Of a DNA stretch of 64,000 bases, positions 1 through 10,657 are shown one piece after another. The DNA is taken from NCBI GenBank assembly GCA_037127315.1, contig JBBBDQ010000445.1, forward strand, positions 2,616,001-2,680,000, read 5' to 3'. Under the pieces are notes generated by a model. The model saw only the letters and a program-made list of their open reading frames with translations. It searched no databases and was not told the origin of the DNA. This DNA comes from Ascarosepion bandense (lineage: Eukaryota > Mollusca > Cephalopoda > Sepiida > Sepiidae). The position numbers were made by a program, and so were the translations under genes. Within the stretch, counting starts at the first letter, position 1; each line of letters starts with the position of its first letter.

Positions 1-26
1 TATTCCTTCCATTTGGTACAAAAAAT

Positions 27-439
27 TGTTTGCCGGAATAAGCATTTTATTTAACTGAAGAGAAAGATAAAAAAATAAAAAATAAAAAAATAAGAAGAAG
101 TAAAAAAGAGAAAAAGGTAAAGAGAGTCAGGACAGAGGCATTGGCGTCAGATCAGCTGTGGGTATTCAGACTAGTCGTGAAGATGCTGACCGCTAAGTCA
201 TTAACCGTTTAATTCTATGGATACATGTGTATGTGTAACCCCATAAATTAACCCACCCATGTACACTAACTTATATCCATATACACATATGCGTACATTC
301 CTACATTCCTACTTACAAATGTGACTGTGTTTATGCTTATACATACTTACACTTTTTCATGTCTACATACGGATCTTGTGTTCGTATACTCAAATATATA
401 CATTTCATAAAGACGGGATTTCTGCGCGTATAAAGAGTG

Positions 440-494
<55 letters not shown>

Positions 495-693
495 TATGCC
501 AGTAATTCTCACGCATACTCCCAAAATAGGCATATATTTTCATACTTACCTATATCCTCACATCCATACGTACATATACTCATAAATGTGTTCTTCATAC
601 ATACATTCATCTATTTATATCCACATACAATTATTGCGTTCACACACTCTCAATTATATGAGGAGCGGATCCACGCATAACGTATACACATTC

Positions 694-705
<12 letters not shown>
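27..705. repeat. 0.7-kb duplicated block, copy 1
   Basis: About 680 bp that recurs in the same orientation at 7209-7893 with small indels. Shared landmarks are the A-rich start, the segment at about 150-190 containing GATGCTGACCGCTA, and an internal (TA)n. Short ORFs here read through the TA tract and are not gene-like. The family is not recognised; it ends in a second (TA)n tract. Confidence 0.8.
439..492. repeat. (TA)n microsatellite
   Basis: Pure TA array inside the duplicated block. Confidence 0.95.
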
Positions 706-735
<30 letters not shown>

Positions 736-1000
736 ACTAAATAGACTCTGTAAGTATGTAGGCCGTAAATTTATACTAAAATAAATCTTTAAAAAAACCC
801 ACTAACAAACAGAACCTAATTCCGTTACAATCCGGTGCACTAAGGCGTCGGATAAATGGGGAGAAAAAAAGAAACCCGCGGAACAAGAACAAAACATTCA
901 ATACTCCGCAGCAAAGAAAAAAAAAACCCCAAACGGAACTAACCACAAGAAAAAGTGCTCGATACAAAGTACAAAAGAAAATATACAAAAGTAGAGCAAA

Positions 1001-1070
<70 letters not shown>

Positions 1071-1188
1071 CAAACAAGTTTTTATATACCCCTATACATG
1101 AAGTCAAAGTACGCCTGTATACACTTGTCCATCTACTTTTAATTCCCAAACGAGGTGGTATATTTTCTTTTCATACGTCCTAACAAAC

Positions 1189-1262
<74 letters not shown>
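698..1262. repeat. TA and CA microsatellite cluster
   Basis: (TA)n at about 698-726, (CA)n then TA at 1002-1070, and (CA)n then (TA)n at 1193-1262. The 270 bp between the first two hold no recognisable gene; reading frames through the CA tract are low complexity. Confidence 0.9.
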
Positions 1263-1264
<2 letters not shown>

Positions 1265-1383
1265 GGCATACATCATTCGGATTTCGATACTAACCTGTAC
1301 ACATATGGAATGAAGGATCAGTACATAAAGATATTATCAGTTCAAGAATGCACGATTTACTGTACCATATATATATATATATA

Positions 1384-1876
1384 CTAGCAATATAGCCCGG
1401 CGTTGCTCGGGTGCAATGAAAGCTTTAAAACTAATCCGTGGTCCTGGAGATCAGACTCTTTGGACGTTGGCACGAAAGACTAAAAAGCAATAGTTGTTGA
1501 AAGACTGAAAGAAAAATGAATGGATGTAAGTCAAATTTTGATTTCCTGGTACCGATTTATATATATATATATATATATATTATTGATTTTCTGCACTATT
1601 GTAAGAACTGCGACTTTGAAACTTCTGAATATCGTTTCTTATGTCTTTGTCTATGAGTGTATGAAATTTGATTTAAATCGGACCACTCCTTCTATAACCC
1701 GATATTTTCGATTATCGATTTTCGATATTTATCGGGGGCACCTCGACACAAAACCTAGCTAAGAACACTCGCAGACGCTTATAGTACAACTGTGTAAATT
1801 TTCACGAAAATCGGTTCAGCCGTTTCGGGGTCTATAGTTAACGGATACACACACACACGCACACAGAGACAAAGTT

Positions 1877-1883
<7 letters not shown>
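1384..1883 (-). mobile_element. Helitron-like element, truncated copy 1
   Basis: Minus-strand copy of the Helitron family best seen at 17068-17785. It starts with the 3' terminus: CTAG at 1384-1387, then the GC-rich hairpin GCCCGGCGTTGCTCGGG. It continues with the conserved non-coding body and runs into a TA tract before its 5' TC end. No Rep/helicase coding is present, so it is a non-autonomous remnant. Confidence 0.65.

Positions 1884-1928
<45 letters not shown>
1881..1928. repeat. (TA)n microsatellite
   Basis: TA array separating the Helitron remnant from the LINE tail. Confidence 0.95.
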
Positions 1929-1929
<1 letters not shown>

Positions 1930-1932
<3 letters not shown>

Positions 1933-2445
1933 TTTTTTTTTTAATCATATCACCCCAAGCAAGGCGATAACGCCACTGATGCGCAGGGGGCTACGTAAGG
2001 GTAAAAAGAATGGAAAAGAGAAAGCCGGAAACCGCATCCTAAACAGGAAACAAGGGATGAGCCTCTTCACCTGTTCAATAGATGTGAGTGGAGTGTGAAC
2101 CGGGCGATAGTTTAGTCTATCTACTCCAACTGGAAAAAAAAAAAATAAAAGAGTGAAAAGATTGGAAAAGAGAAAACCGGAAACCGCGTCCTAAACAGGA
2201 AACAAGGGATGAGCCTCTTCACCTGTTCAATAGATGTGGGTGGTGTGTGAACCGGGCGATAGTTTAGTCTGTCTACTCCAATTGGAAAAAAAAAAAAAAT
2301 AAAAGTGAAAAGACTTGAAAAGGGAAAACCGGAAACCGCATCCTAAACAGGAAACAAGGGATGAGCCTCTTCACCTGTTCAATAGATGTGGGTGGAGTTT
2401 AGTCTATCTACTCCAATTGGAAAAAAAAAATAAAAGAGTGAAAAG
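1930..2445 (-). mobile_element. LINE-A 3' UTR with three 150-bp tandem units
   Basis: Minus-strand 3' end of the jockey/CR1-like LINE seen at 46948-48512. The plus strand begins with poly-T and the inverse of the conserved LINE end (the GCAAGGCGATAACGCCACTG block). It then carries three copies of a roughly 152-bp unit, each holding CCGGAAACCGC and the block CCTCTTCACCTGTTCAATAG. The third copy is shortened. There is no reverse transcriptase in this copy. The same units, in other copy numbers, occur at 12120-12840 and 38160-38440. Confidence 0.75.
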
Positions 2446-2527
2446 ATATATATATATAATTCAAGAAGTAGTAGGAGGATTTGAACAATTATCTATATTC
2501 GACCTCAACAGCAATGCGCATCCACTA

Positions 2528-2660
2528 CCAGGAATTGAACCCAGACAGTTTTGGTTATTAAGCTGAATTAAGCTTAATTCGTTACTTCTTCGTCGCCAGG
2601 GCCCGTGGTACAGTTGGTATAACATCAGCTTAATAACCAAAACTGTCTGGGTTCCCTGAA
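2528..2660. other. tRNA-like inverted repeat
   Basis: The plus strand at 2597-2655 has a box-A-like stretch (GTGGTACAGTTGG) followed by TCTGGGTTCC, a weak box B. About 28 bp of it recur inverted at 2536-2563, including GAACCCAGACAGTTTTGG. I could not fold a convincing anticodon arm. It is best read as a degenerate tRNA-derived repeat flanked by an inverted partial copy. Confidence 0.4.
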
Positions 2661-2700
2661 GATCCGTTTAGGTGAAACCTTGGTAGTTTTGTTGTCTCAC
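2657..2700 (+). ncRNA. Hammerhead-like motif (ACCTTGGT family), degenerate
   Basis: CTGAAGA, then a weak stem II, then GAAA and ACCTTGGT followed by A, which matches the hammerhead order CUGANGA, stem II, GAAA, short stem III, UH. A related motif is on the minus strand at 21628-21660. Stem II is poor, so activity is doubtful. Confidence 0.3.
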
Positions 2701-2915
2701 TAGGTTAATTTACTTATTCTGCTCTGCTGACGTATTGAGCGGTTTTTTGTTATTGATTACTCGTCTCGGGCTTTTTCTTTGGGCTACGTACTGCCTCGGT
2801 CCAAATCGCTTTGGCTGATGTTCATGTGCTTAGCTCTTTCTTTTTTTTTACAACCATTTTGTCCTTCCCCGTATATACGCGGAGGGTTTTTCGTAACGAG
2901 TATAGTGATAAGTTT
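2701..2915 (+). repeat. Dispersed repeat, inverted partner at 3445-3632
   Basis: A 200-bp unit with GTATTGAGCGGTTTT, TACTCGTCTCGGG and ATATACGCGGAGGG. It recurs inverted at 3445-3632 and more divergently in the plus orientation at 22502-22690. It follows a hammerhead-like motif, as expected for the terminal repeat of a Penelope-like element, but that is inference. Confidence 0.6.
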
Positions 2916-2917
2916 GC

Positions 2918-2920
2918 ATA

Positions 2921-2993
<73 letters not shown>
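2918..2993. repeat. (TATC)n and (TA)n microsatellite
   Basis: Tetranucleotide array changing into a TA array. Confidence 0.95.
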
Positions 2994-2995
<2 letters not shown>

Positions 2996-2999
2996 TGGC

Positions 3000-3110
3000 C
3001 ATATACTAGACAGTATAACGCTCTACATTTGTATCGAGCACTCTTTATAAAAGTAAATGCATGAACAAAAGGTAAATAAACCTACGAGTTCAACAACTTA
3101 GTTACAATAC
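3000..3110 (-). repeat. Dispersed GAGCACTCTTTATAAAAG repeat
   Basis: Copy of a family also found at 27775-27895, 56380-56440 and 62135-62230. In the last two and at 27868-28064 it adjoins a palindrome. It is non-coding. Confidence 0.6.
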
Positions 3111-3139
3111 TATATATATACATATATTGTTCCATTAAG

Positions 3140-3440
3140 GCAGATCGAAGGTAGCAGTAAATAAAACACTATTATTGGTGAAATTTTATTGATTTCACAA
3201 AATGGATCATGTGCAATTTTTTTGAATTTCGCTATTGTGTTATGTTATTTAAGTCATGCAATTATGTGTGAAAATTAATATTGCTCAAATGTCCGCCAAG
3301 TCTTTGGCAATACACCTCCACTCGATGGTCAAAATCTTGAATAATGCCTCTGCATGGTTGCTCCCCGATCACACCAAGATCTATTCAAATACGCGTATCG
3401 ATGAAAAATAATGTTCGAACAAAGGAATTATATATAAATG
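3140..3440 (-). pseudogene. Possible transposase C-terminal remnant
   Basis: On the minus strand about 3255-3350 reads as a short segment ending in a Cys-x(n)-Gly-Gly-His pattern, like the C-terminus of some Tc1/mariner-superfamily transposases and similar in layout to the remnant at 58090-58160. No catalytic motif is visible. Very degraded; could be coincidence. Confidence 0.25.
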
Positions 3441-3444
3441 CAAA

Positions 3445-3632
3445 CTTATCGCTATACTCGTTTCGAAAAACCCTCCGAGTATATACGCGGAAGGAAAAAA
3501 TGGTAATAAAAAAAGAAAGAGCTAAGCACTTGAACATCAGTCAAAGTACGTAGCCCAAAGAAAAAACCTGAGACGGGTAACCTAAAACAAAAAGCGCTCA
3601 ATACACAGGTAGAGCAAAGAAATTTACTTACT
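3445..3632 (-). repeat. Inverted copy of the 2701-2915 repeat
   Basis: Reverse complement of the 2701-2915 unit with moderate divergence; ends just before a TA tract. Confidence 0.6.

Positions 3633-3637
<5 letters not shown>

Positions 3638-3696
<59 letters not shown>
3638..3696. repeat. (TA)n microsatellite
   Basis: TA array left of the large palindrome. Confidence 0.95.
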
Positions 3697-3699
<3 letters not shown>

Positions 3700-3755
3700 A
3701 AGGAAATTAACGAATTTTAACAAAACTTGGTTATAAGCAACCGACAATTTGTAAT

Positions 3756-4136
3756 GAATTATTTTGAACATTATTTTTACCGATACTCGTATTTAAGTAG
3801 ATATTCTGTTTTTAATTAAACAGTATTTTATATTTATATCTACCGGCCTGATTATTTCACGATAAATTTTATTGCGAAAATGGGTGCTATCCAGCAGGAT
3901 TCGTCTGATCAAGAGGCTATTCATGGTCGAGTGGTTAAGACAGTACCAGATCAAATGGTAGCTTCCCCTATGTAAATAGGGGTAGCAGGTTCGAATCCTG
4001 CTGGATAGCACACATTTTCGCAATAAAATTTATCGTAAAATAATCAGGCCGGTAGATATAAATATAAAATACTGTTTAATTAAAAACAGAATATCTACTT
4101 AAATACGAGTATCGGTAAAAATAATGTTCAAAATAA

Positions 4137-4140
<4 letters not shown>
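3756..4140. repeat. Large palindrome with a tRNA-like core
   Basis: Two arms of about 150 bp (3756-3905 and 3992-4140) are inverted copies with few differences; matching landmarks are ACCGATACTCGTATTTAAG on the left and its complement at 4102-4116. The spacer of about 85 bp holds a class II tRNA-like sequence whose 3' half is itself part of the right arm. Both sides are bounded by (TA)n. It resembles a foldback or MITE-like unit, or an inverted terminal repeat around a tRNA-derived core. Confidence 0.8.
3916..4010 (+). tRNA. Class II tRNA-like sequence, apparent anticodon UCA
   Basis: A cloverleaf can be drawn. The acceptor CTATTCA (3917-3923) pairs with TGGATAG (4002-4008) with one wobble. 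The D arm GTC/GAC encloses GAGTGGTTAA, a good box A. The anticodon stem is TACCA/TGGTA with loop GATCAAA. The variable arm CCCCTAT/ATAGGGG has 7 pairs, and the T arm GCAGG-TTCGAAT-CCTGC is perfect. The long variable arm suggests serine or leucine type. The loop reads UCA as anticodon but has A rather than U at position 33, and the structure is not the 9-bp-acceptor form of tRNA-Sec. It may be a pseudogene or SINE progenitor rather than a working tRNA. Confidence 0.5.

Positions 4141-4199
<59 letters not shown>
4141..4199. repeat. (TA)n microsatellite
   Basis: TA array right of the palindrome. Confidence 0.95.
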
Positions 4200-4201
<2 letters not shown>

Positions 4202-4318
4202 CATTGGTGATAATTCCTGAAAAGTGGACGGATAGGTGAGTCTACGAAACTTCGTATTCGAGATTCTGAAGGTAACTTCAATCCCTCTCACTCTCCCTCT
4301 CTCTCCCTCTGTCTGTTT

Positions 4319-4319
4319 G

Positions 4320-4372
<53 letters not shown>
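4319..4372. repeat. (CT)n then (TA)n microsatellite
   Basis: CT array running into a TA array; short ORFs across it are low complexity. Confidence 0.95.
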
Positions 4373-4374
<2 letters not shown>

Positions 4375-4437
4375 TTCTTTATATATCAAGAACAGTTTTG
4401 AAAGAAAAGTTAAATGTTTTAATGCACTGTATACAAT

Positions 4438-4790
4438 TTAATTTAGATTCTTTTTTTGTTTTGTTTCCATAATCTTTGTTGTCAAATCTTGCACATCATG
4501 ACGACAGAGGATCCTGCCAACGTTCCACTCTTCTTGCCAGATCTCTGTCGTAGAGATTTCTTTGTAGATCAGTGGTAGGCTTTCAGCAATTATCCTTCTT
4601 GTCCGGGGATGGTAGGTTACTGTAGAATATTCCTTGTGAACGTCGTGACCAATTCCATCTTCTTCAAACTGATCTTTGATGCGAATGGCGAAGCTTCGCG
4701 TTGGTGGACCTCTTTGAAACTGTCTTCTAAGTTGTTTTTGCAACTCTTTGATTCTGCGAAAACTTTATGACGCAGTTTCTTTATTCAAAA
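4438..4790 (-). pseudogene. Transposase N-terminal (helix-turn-helix) remnant
   Basis: The minus strand encodes about 100 residues with LRRQFQRGPPTRSFAIRIKD near the N-terminus, followed by a short QFEEDGIGHDVHK segment and then PRTRR. This is the pattern of the N-terminal DNA-binding region of one Tc1/mariner-superfamily transposase group, here with frame disruptions. No DDE catalytic part follows. The remnant at 58100-58760 could be the same family's C-terminal half, but the two are 54 kb apart. Confidence 0.5.
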
Positions 4791-5860
4791 CTTAGTCGTA
4801 CTCCTGCCATTAATAGAATGCACTGCATCTGAAAACAAAAAAACAAAAAAAAACTCCAGAAGGTAAAGCAAGTAAAAAAGTGGGGTACATCTTGGCGGTG
4901 CGGGGGTGGGGATCCCTGTATATCGCATTTAAGCTTTTTGCATTTAATTTTATTTTAAATCCTAATGCGAGTTTCTGATGATTGTGAAGGCATCTCTGGT
5001 AAATGGCATTCTGTAATGATGAGAACCCCTATAAAGTGAACGGACATATTCGTCTATGAAACTCTAGAGTTAGTATATAGTGGGCTGCTTATCTATTCTT
5101 TTCTGTTAGTAGTGGAGAGTCCGTTCTAGTAAAGGGTAGTTGTATACTGTTGCAGGTTAACGGAATTTGGCCTTGTTGTAGATAGCCCACTATGAGTCAT
5201 AAAATGATTACGAATCAAGAAAGGCAATTTGAGTAGAAAAATAACATTTTATATATACACATATCAATTAATGTTTTTACAATTGAAGTAATACATGAAG
5301 TATAGGTTCAACTGAGGTTAAAATGTTCATGGCAATAAAATGCTGAAAGAGAATTAATGTTTAGGAATTTGGGAGCGTGTAAGTAAGGAATGTCTTTGAT
5401 GTATTCGCTCTTTAGGTCAGTAAGTAGTTTTTTAAAGCAGGGAAGAAGGAAAGAGTTAAGGGAGGCGAGCATAGTAGCCGCTTGACTTAGGTCAAGGGGA
5501 TATTAATGCCTCTCTTCTCCTCGAGTCGGTCGGCTTGTCGAAGCTTTCTGTATCCGCTTTTTATAACTTCTTTTTAGATCACAGCAGCTCATTTGGGATT
5601 TCACACTTGTATTTGGTTCTGGGCTCGCGAACTGGAAATTTAATATTTAATTAATTTTTAGTTTTCAACCGGAACATCTGCGCGGAGCCGGCAGCGCAGC
5701 GACGACTTTTAGTCATTTTCTTTTTGGTCGTGAAAGCGCAAACATCCGGTCCATCGCTTTTGCTCGGTATCACCATAAGTACATTGTACAATGCTGATAT
5801 TCTCTAAAATGTGAACGGATGAGTTTGTCTACAAAATACTGAAGTGAGTACATTTATTAC
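4791..5860. other. Unassigned interspersed sequence
   Basis: No supported gene. Diverged single units of the 69-bp minisatellite seen at 7990-8610 occur at about 5020-5075 and 5795-5850. About 5470-5770 is locally GC-richer (GCGCGGAGCCGGCAGCGCAG) against an AT-rich background and has no obvious repeat partner in the window. Confidence 0.4.
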
Positions 5861-7208
5861 CTCCACTCATTTTCGTTTTTGAAATTTTAAATTGAATTTT
5901 TAAAAATAAAAAAATTTTCTTGAAACTTTTATTTTAGTTTTAATTAAAAGCTAAATGATTAAATTTACTATTTCACACAAAAATTATTTTGATTGGAATC
6001 TAAAATTTTTCAACTGTTTTTAATCTTTCAATTTTCGGCCATTTATAAGCAATCGACACATTTGTAAACATAAGTTAATTCTAGGTTTTAAAAATCTTGC
6101 AAAAATGAAATATACATCTGTGACACTTTATTTTTGGAAAATTAGCAAATTTTATGTTAAATTAATGTGATTTACACAAGTATTACTTATTTATTGCGTG
6201 AAATTTAGAATAAAACTAGTTTTTAATCACAGAGTTGAATTTTTTTACTGTCCACCGTATATCAAAACGTGCTGACAGGTTGTTGATTGATAAGATAAAA
6301 GTTTATGGTGTTCACAAGAGACAAAATTGAACAAATATTTTTTCGGGTAAAGGGGAAAAACTCTGACCTTTTTAATTTGCACATAGAAATTGCTATACAA
6401 AAAAAAATACATCAAATACATACACACAAAAAATTTAGATTATTTTAAAAATATGTAGGCAAAACAATTTGTAATAAACTTTTCAATTTTCGATAGGCAA
6501 ATTAATTTTCAATTATTAACTTAAAAATGTAGCCACAACAAATTTTTGAAGTATTTTTAAAAATATTTTTGAAACTATAAATTGTTATATTTAAAAAAAT
6601 GAAAACAATTCTTTTAAAATTTCATGAGTAATCGAAAAAAATATTTCTTCAGTCTAAAATGTCTTTAATTTTTATTATTTATTCAATCAATTTAAAGCTT
6701 ATAAAATTAAATAATATCAGAGTTTTATTGCATTTTTCATTTTACCATACGGAGCAGATTTTTGGAAAAAGAGTTCAAATTAAAAAAAACAAAAACAGAT
6801 GATTTATATTCCCCAATGAGTCCTGCGTTTAACTAATAAAACCATTTACTGCAACAAATTAAAATTTTACGTGTAAGAGGGGTAACAGATGTAAAAAAAC
6901 AGATGTAACAGATGTAACAGATGTAACAGATGTAAAAAAATATTTTACCATGATTTAAAAAAAATAATTTAAGAAATAATTACATTTATTTGTGAATGAG
7001 AATTGAAAGTTTCATTAAAATCTAACAATTATTTGATTTTTGCTAGAATTTGCAAATTAATGTTTGTCACCAGAAAAAAGTGAGTTATGTAATATTACGT
7101 TTACCACTGTAAACTCTCGTAACATTTTGGTTACTCGCTAACTCAGATCAAAACAAGATATTTACCAACATTTAGAAAGGTGTAAAATTTAAAAAAAATA
7201 ATTAACAA
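5861..7208. other. AT-rich non-coding DNA
   Basis: No supported gene. Contains a short tandem array of ACAGATGTAA at about 6887-6938. The 6050-6290 portion shows loose similarity to 37040-37265 and 37450-37650. Confidence 0.5.
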
Positions 7209-7624
7209 TTGTTTGCCGGAATAATCATTTTCTTTAACTGAAGAGAAAGATAAAAAAATAAAAAAATAAGAAGTAAAAAAGAGAAAAAGGTAAAGAAAGT
7301 CAGGACAGAGGCATTGGCGTCAGATCAGCTGGGGGTATTCAGACTAGTCGTGAAGATGCTGACCGCTATGTCATTAACCGTTTATTTCTAATTCTATGGA
7401 TACATGTGTATGTGTAACCCCATAAATTAACCCACCCATGTACACTAACTTATATCCATATACACATATGCGTACATTCCTACATTCCTACTTACAAATG
7501 TGACTGTGTTTATGCTTATACATACTTACCGACCTACACTTTTGCATGTCTACATACGGATCTTGTGTTCGTATACTCACATATATACATTTCATAAAGA
7601 CGGGATTTCTGCGCGTATAAAGAG

Positions 7625-7679
<55 letters not shown>

Positions 7680-7893
7680 TGTGTCAGTAATTCTCACACA
7701 TACTCCCAAAATACGCATATATTTTCATACCTACATATATCCTCACATCCATACGTACATATACTCATAAATTTGTTCTTCATACATACATTCATTTATT
7801 TATATCCACATACAATTATTGTGTTCACACACTTGCAATTTTATGAGAAGCGGGTCCACGCATACATGTATACACATCCATATATATATATAT
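7209..7893. repeat. 0.7-kb duplicated block, copy 2
   Basis: Direct repeat of 27-705 with a small insertion near 7390 and a TA array at 7630-7677. The 146-codon ORF across it is spread over non-coding repeat and TA tract and is not gene-like. Confidence 0.8.
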
Positions 7894-7989
7894 ATTTTCC
7901 TCTTAATCATAATATAAATATTTTGATGGAAAAAGTTTGATTTTATTAAGTTTAGGGCCATTTTAATTCATACTATACTGCTTTTTAGT

Positions 7990-8610
7990 GATTTAGTGGA
8001 GGTACCAAGAGTACATTGTACCTTGCTGATATTCTCTAAAGAGTGCATGGACAGATTCGTCTACGAACTTCTAGAGTGAGTACATTATACAATGCTGATA
8101 GTTTCTGAAGATTGAGCGGACAAGTTCGTTTACAAAACTCTGGAGTAAGTATAGTTTGCCAAGCTGATACTCTATGAAGAGTAAACGGACGGGTTCATCC
8201 ACGAAAGTGAGGGCATTGTACAATTCTGATACTCTTTGAGAAGTGAAAAGCCGGGTTCGTTTACAAAACTCTTAAGTGAGAAAATTGTAAAAGGCTGATA
8301 CTCTCCGTAGAATGAACAAGCGGCTTCGTCTACAAAACTCAAGAGGGAGTATATTGTACACTGCTGATACTCTCTGAAGAATGAATGGACACGTCTGTCT
8401 ACAAAACACTGAAGTGAGTACCTTCTACAATGCTGATACTGTTTGAAGAATGAACAGATGCGTTCGTCTACAAAACTTCGGAGTGAGTACATTGCACAAT
8501 GCTGATAATCTCTGAAGAGTGAACGGACTGTTTCGTCTCCGAAACTCTGGAGTGAGTATATTGCACAATGCTGATAATCTCTGAAGAGTGAACGGACTGG
8601 TTCGTCTAAG
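7990..8610. repeat. 69-bp minisatellite, about nine units
   Basis: Units contain GCTGATA..CTCTGAAGA, GTGAACGGAC, TTCGTCTACGAAACTC and GAGTGAGTACATTG. Because 69 bp is 23 codons, the minus strand stays open for 157 codons as a 23-residue periodic peptide with the pattern YQHC..YSL.SF.DE. I judge this a by-product of period length, because units diverge like neutral DNA. Further units lie at 18300-18530, and single diverged units at 4210, 5030 and 5800. Confidence 0.8.
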
Positions 8611-9177
8611 TAACTATGAAATAAGAATGCTGAAAATAACATCAATCAACTATGTGAGAAAATTTTTCTCATGTTAAGTCTATATATATAAACATATATT
8701 TTTATTTGGAAACGAGATCCAAATATATAATTCAATATAATTGTATTGAACACTTTTTATTACAACTGTGTACTGGTTTAATTTAATTGTAACCAAAACT
8801 TAACTAAATACACATACACTACCGGCCATAATTACTAGGCTACTCCAGTGTTTTAAAAATCATGATGTATTTCATACTATTTTTTACTAGTTGTTGACAA
8901 TTGAATAATTGTAAATGAAAATAGAATGGTTCTTTTGTTAATACTGCAAAATAATATGTGCATCAAATGAATTTATAAATATTTAATAATTACCTATATT
9001 GCAGTTTCATCAATGAAAGAATGAAGAAAATTTAGGGCGATTCGGACGAGTTCATCTTTGCTTCCTTGATTTGTAAAATTTTGCGAATTAATATAAACCA
9101 ATGAACAATTCTATTTTCATTTAGAATTATCCACTTGGCAATAAATACTAAAATAGTATGAATGTGGATGTACTTAG

Positions 9178-9478
9178 ATGTGCGTTGTGGTACAGTGGAC
9201 ATCGACTCGGAACGACAAATCGAGGAGTCGAGTTCGAATTCCAGTTGAATTACTCGAATTTACTTACGCATAAATACCCTTGGGAAAGGTATTAATCCGT
9301 CTCTTCCCTCCAGTTATGGGTTGAATAATAGGATAGATTGGGTTCTATAGCCTTGGTCGGCAACCAGTCTACTGCAGAAAGCAATGGCAACCTATTGCGG
9401 GATAATCTTCTGCCCAGTCAGTCATGTCTCTTTTCAGACGTGATCGCCCAAAGCGTGTATCACTTATCTGGCTGATTT
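9178..9478 (+). mobile_element. tRNA-derived SINE-1, full length
   Basis: Member of the window's dominant SINE. It has a tRNA-like head with box A (GTGGTACAGTGG) and box B (GAGTTCGAATTCC), then a conserved body (TTATGGGTTGAATAATAGGA, CAGAAAGCAATGGCAACC, GCCCAGTCAGTCATGTCTCT). The usual end is a short (CTGA)n tail, here decayed. Pol III transcription and LINE-dependent retroposition are inferred from structure. Confidence 0.85.
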
Positions 9479-9663
9479 AGAGATTCATGACGACATCTAA
9501 AGAATGAATCTGCAATGTTATCCATCCTGATCGTTCATTTCGGCTCCAGTCGCTTTAGCTCCCTGTAGTTTATCTTTGCCTTTTCTATAAATATTTTCAT
9601 GGTAATTGTTCTGGAGGGCCTTCCTTATTCGTACCTATACTTGATGAACTTGATGAACGTAAC

Positions 9664-9698
9664 GTGTGCGTTGTGGCGGAATGGATATCAGCTCCGAA
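9664..9698 (+). mobile_element. SINE-1 head fragment
   Basis: Only GTGCGTTGTGGCGGAATGG and the next few bases of the tRNA-like head remain. Confidence 0.6.
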
Positions 9699-9845
9699 TG
9701 TAGTAAAACTAACTCCGTCATTAGTCAACAAATTAAAATGTATCTTAATATACTTAACAATACCTCTAACAATATAGATAATATTAATAATTATAGTGTA
9801 CGTCAAAGTAAACATAACATTATTAACTTATAGTACAACAACCAA

Positions 9846-10141
9846 GTGCATAATAATTACAAACAAGATGAAACAACACTCAAAAACATAATACGTAGAA
9901 ATGTTAAACCAATAAATACTAATAATCAAATTAAGCTCATCATATATTATAAAAAATTGAAAACTATTGACCTCATAGTCTCTAATAATCCCTCAACCAC
10001 AAAACTAAATCCTCTACAGAAACTAATGTAGCGTATCAATTTACACGCCCCTTCAGAGATTATATCTCTGGTACTAATAATAAACCCACTACATATAATG
10101 GTTTTACTACAACCACTCTCTCCCGCAGACTTACCTGTCAA
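9846..10141 (+). pseudogene. Penelope-like element, RT-endonuclease linker, truncated
   Basis: The plus strand reads KNIIRRNVKPINTNNQIK, then LIIYYKKLKT, then NNPSTTKLNPLQK. After one frame change it reads VAYQFTRPFRDYIS and TTYNGFTTTTLSRRLTC. These match the segment joining reverse transcriptase to the GIY-YIG endonuclease in Penelope-like elements; the YIG of the family is YNG here. The fragment stops exactly where the 1.6-kb duplication ends and the Tc1-type right end begins. The twin at 19776-20290 continues further. Confidence 0.65.
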
Positions 10142-10251
10142 TGAACAATTTTATTTTCATTTACAATTATCCACTTGACAATAAATACTAAAATAGTATG
10201 AAATACATCATTTCTTTTAAAAAACTGGGGTTGCCTAATAATTATGGCCGG

Positions 10252-10258
<7 letters not shown>

Positions 10259-10317
<59 letters not shown>
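10259..10317. repeat. (TA)n microsatellite
   Basis: Pure TA array. Confidence 0.95.
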
Positions 10318-10319
<2 letters not shown>

Positions 10320-10657
10320 GAAAGAATATTAATAAAAAGTTTTGAATTTAAAAATGTACTTTTTTGGGACAGTATTTGTATCGAGTGATACGGACGTGCC
10401 GCATGTTGTGAACAAACACACCACGTGATGTAAACACACACAAAAAAAAATATTCGGACGCTGTCGTGAAATACGTTTCTAATTCAAATTTAAAAATCAC
10501 TCGTTTCTGATGAAGGACCGAGGGCGGTCTGAAATATAAAATACAATAATAAAAATAAACAAATACTGTTAAAAAAAGTACATTTTTAAATTCAAAACTT
10601 TTTATTAATATTCTTTCGTATACATATTAAGACAGTATACGTGGATCATCACTATGT

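Larger units (their letters stand above)
8540..10141. repeat. 1.6-kb direct duplication, copy 1
   Basis: Nearly identical to 18475-20071, at a constant offset of 9930 apart from one TA unit. It starts inside the 69-bp minisatellite and ends abruptly within the PLE endonuclease segment. It includes the left end of a Tc1-type element, a full SINE and a PLE fragment. Differences are roughly one per hundred bases. Confidence 0.9.
8817..10256. mobile_element. Tc1/mariner-type non-autonomous element with nested inserts
   Basis: Terminal inverted repeats: CACTACCGGCCATAATTA at 8817 and its complement ending at 10256. Subterminal inversion reaches about 120 bp, including ATGATGTATTTCATACTA on the left and its complement near 10193-10210. 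A TA dinucleotide precedes the left end. The interior holds a SINE and a PLE segment and no transposase. Copy 2 (from 18747) lacks the right end. Confidence 0.65.

Noticed and set aside
376..585. Short Tyr-Ile repeat ORFs across TA arrays, here and at many other TA tracts
   Set aside because: They read simple repeats; no flanking coding signal.
3916..4010. tRNA-Sec gene (anticodon UCA)
   Set aside because: The 9-bp acceptor and long D stem of tRNA-Sec are missing, position 33 is A, and the sequence is part of a palindromic repeat.
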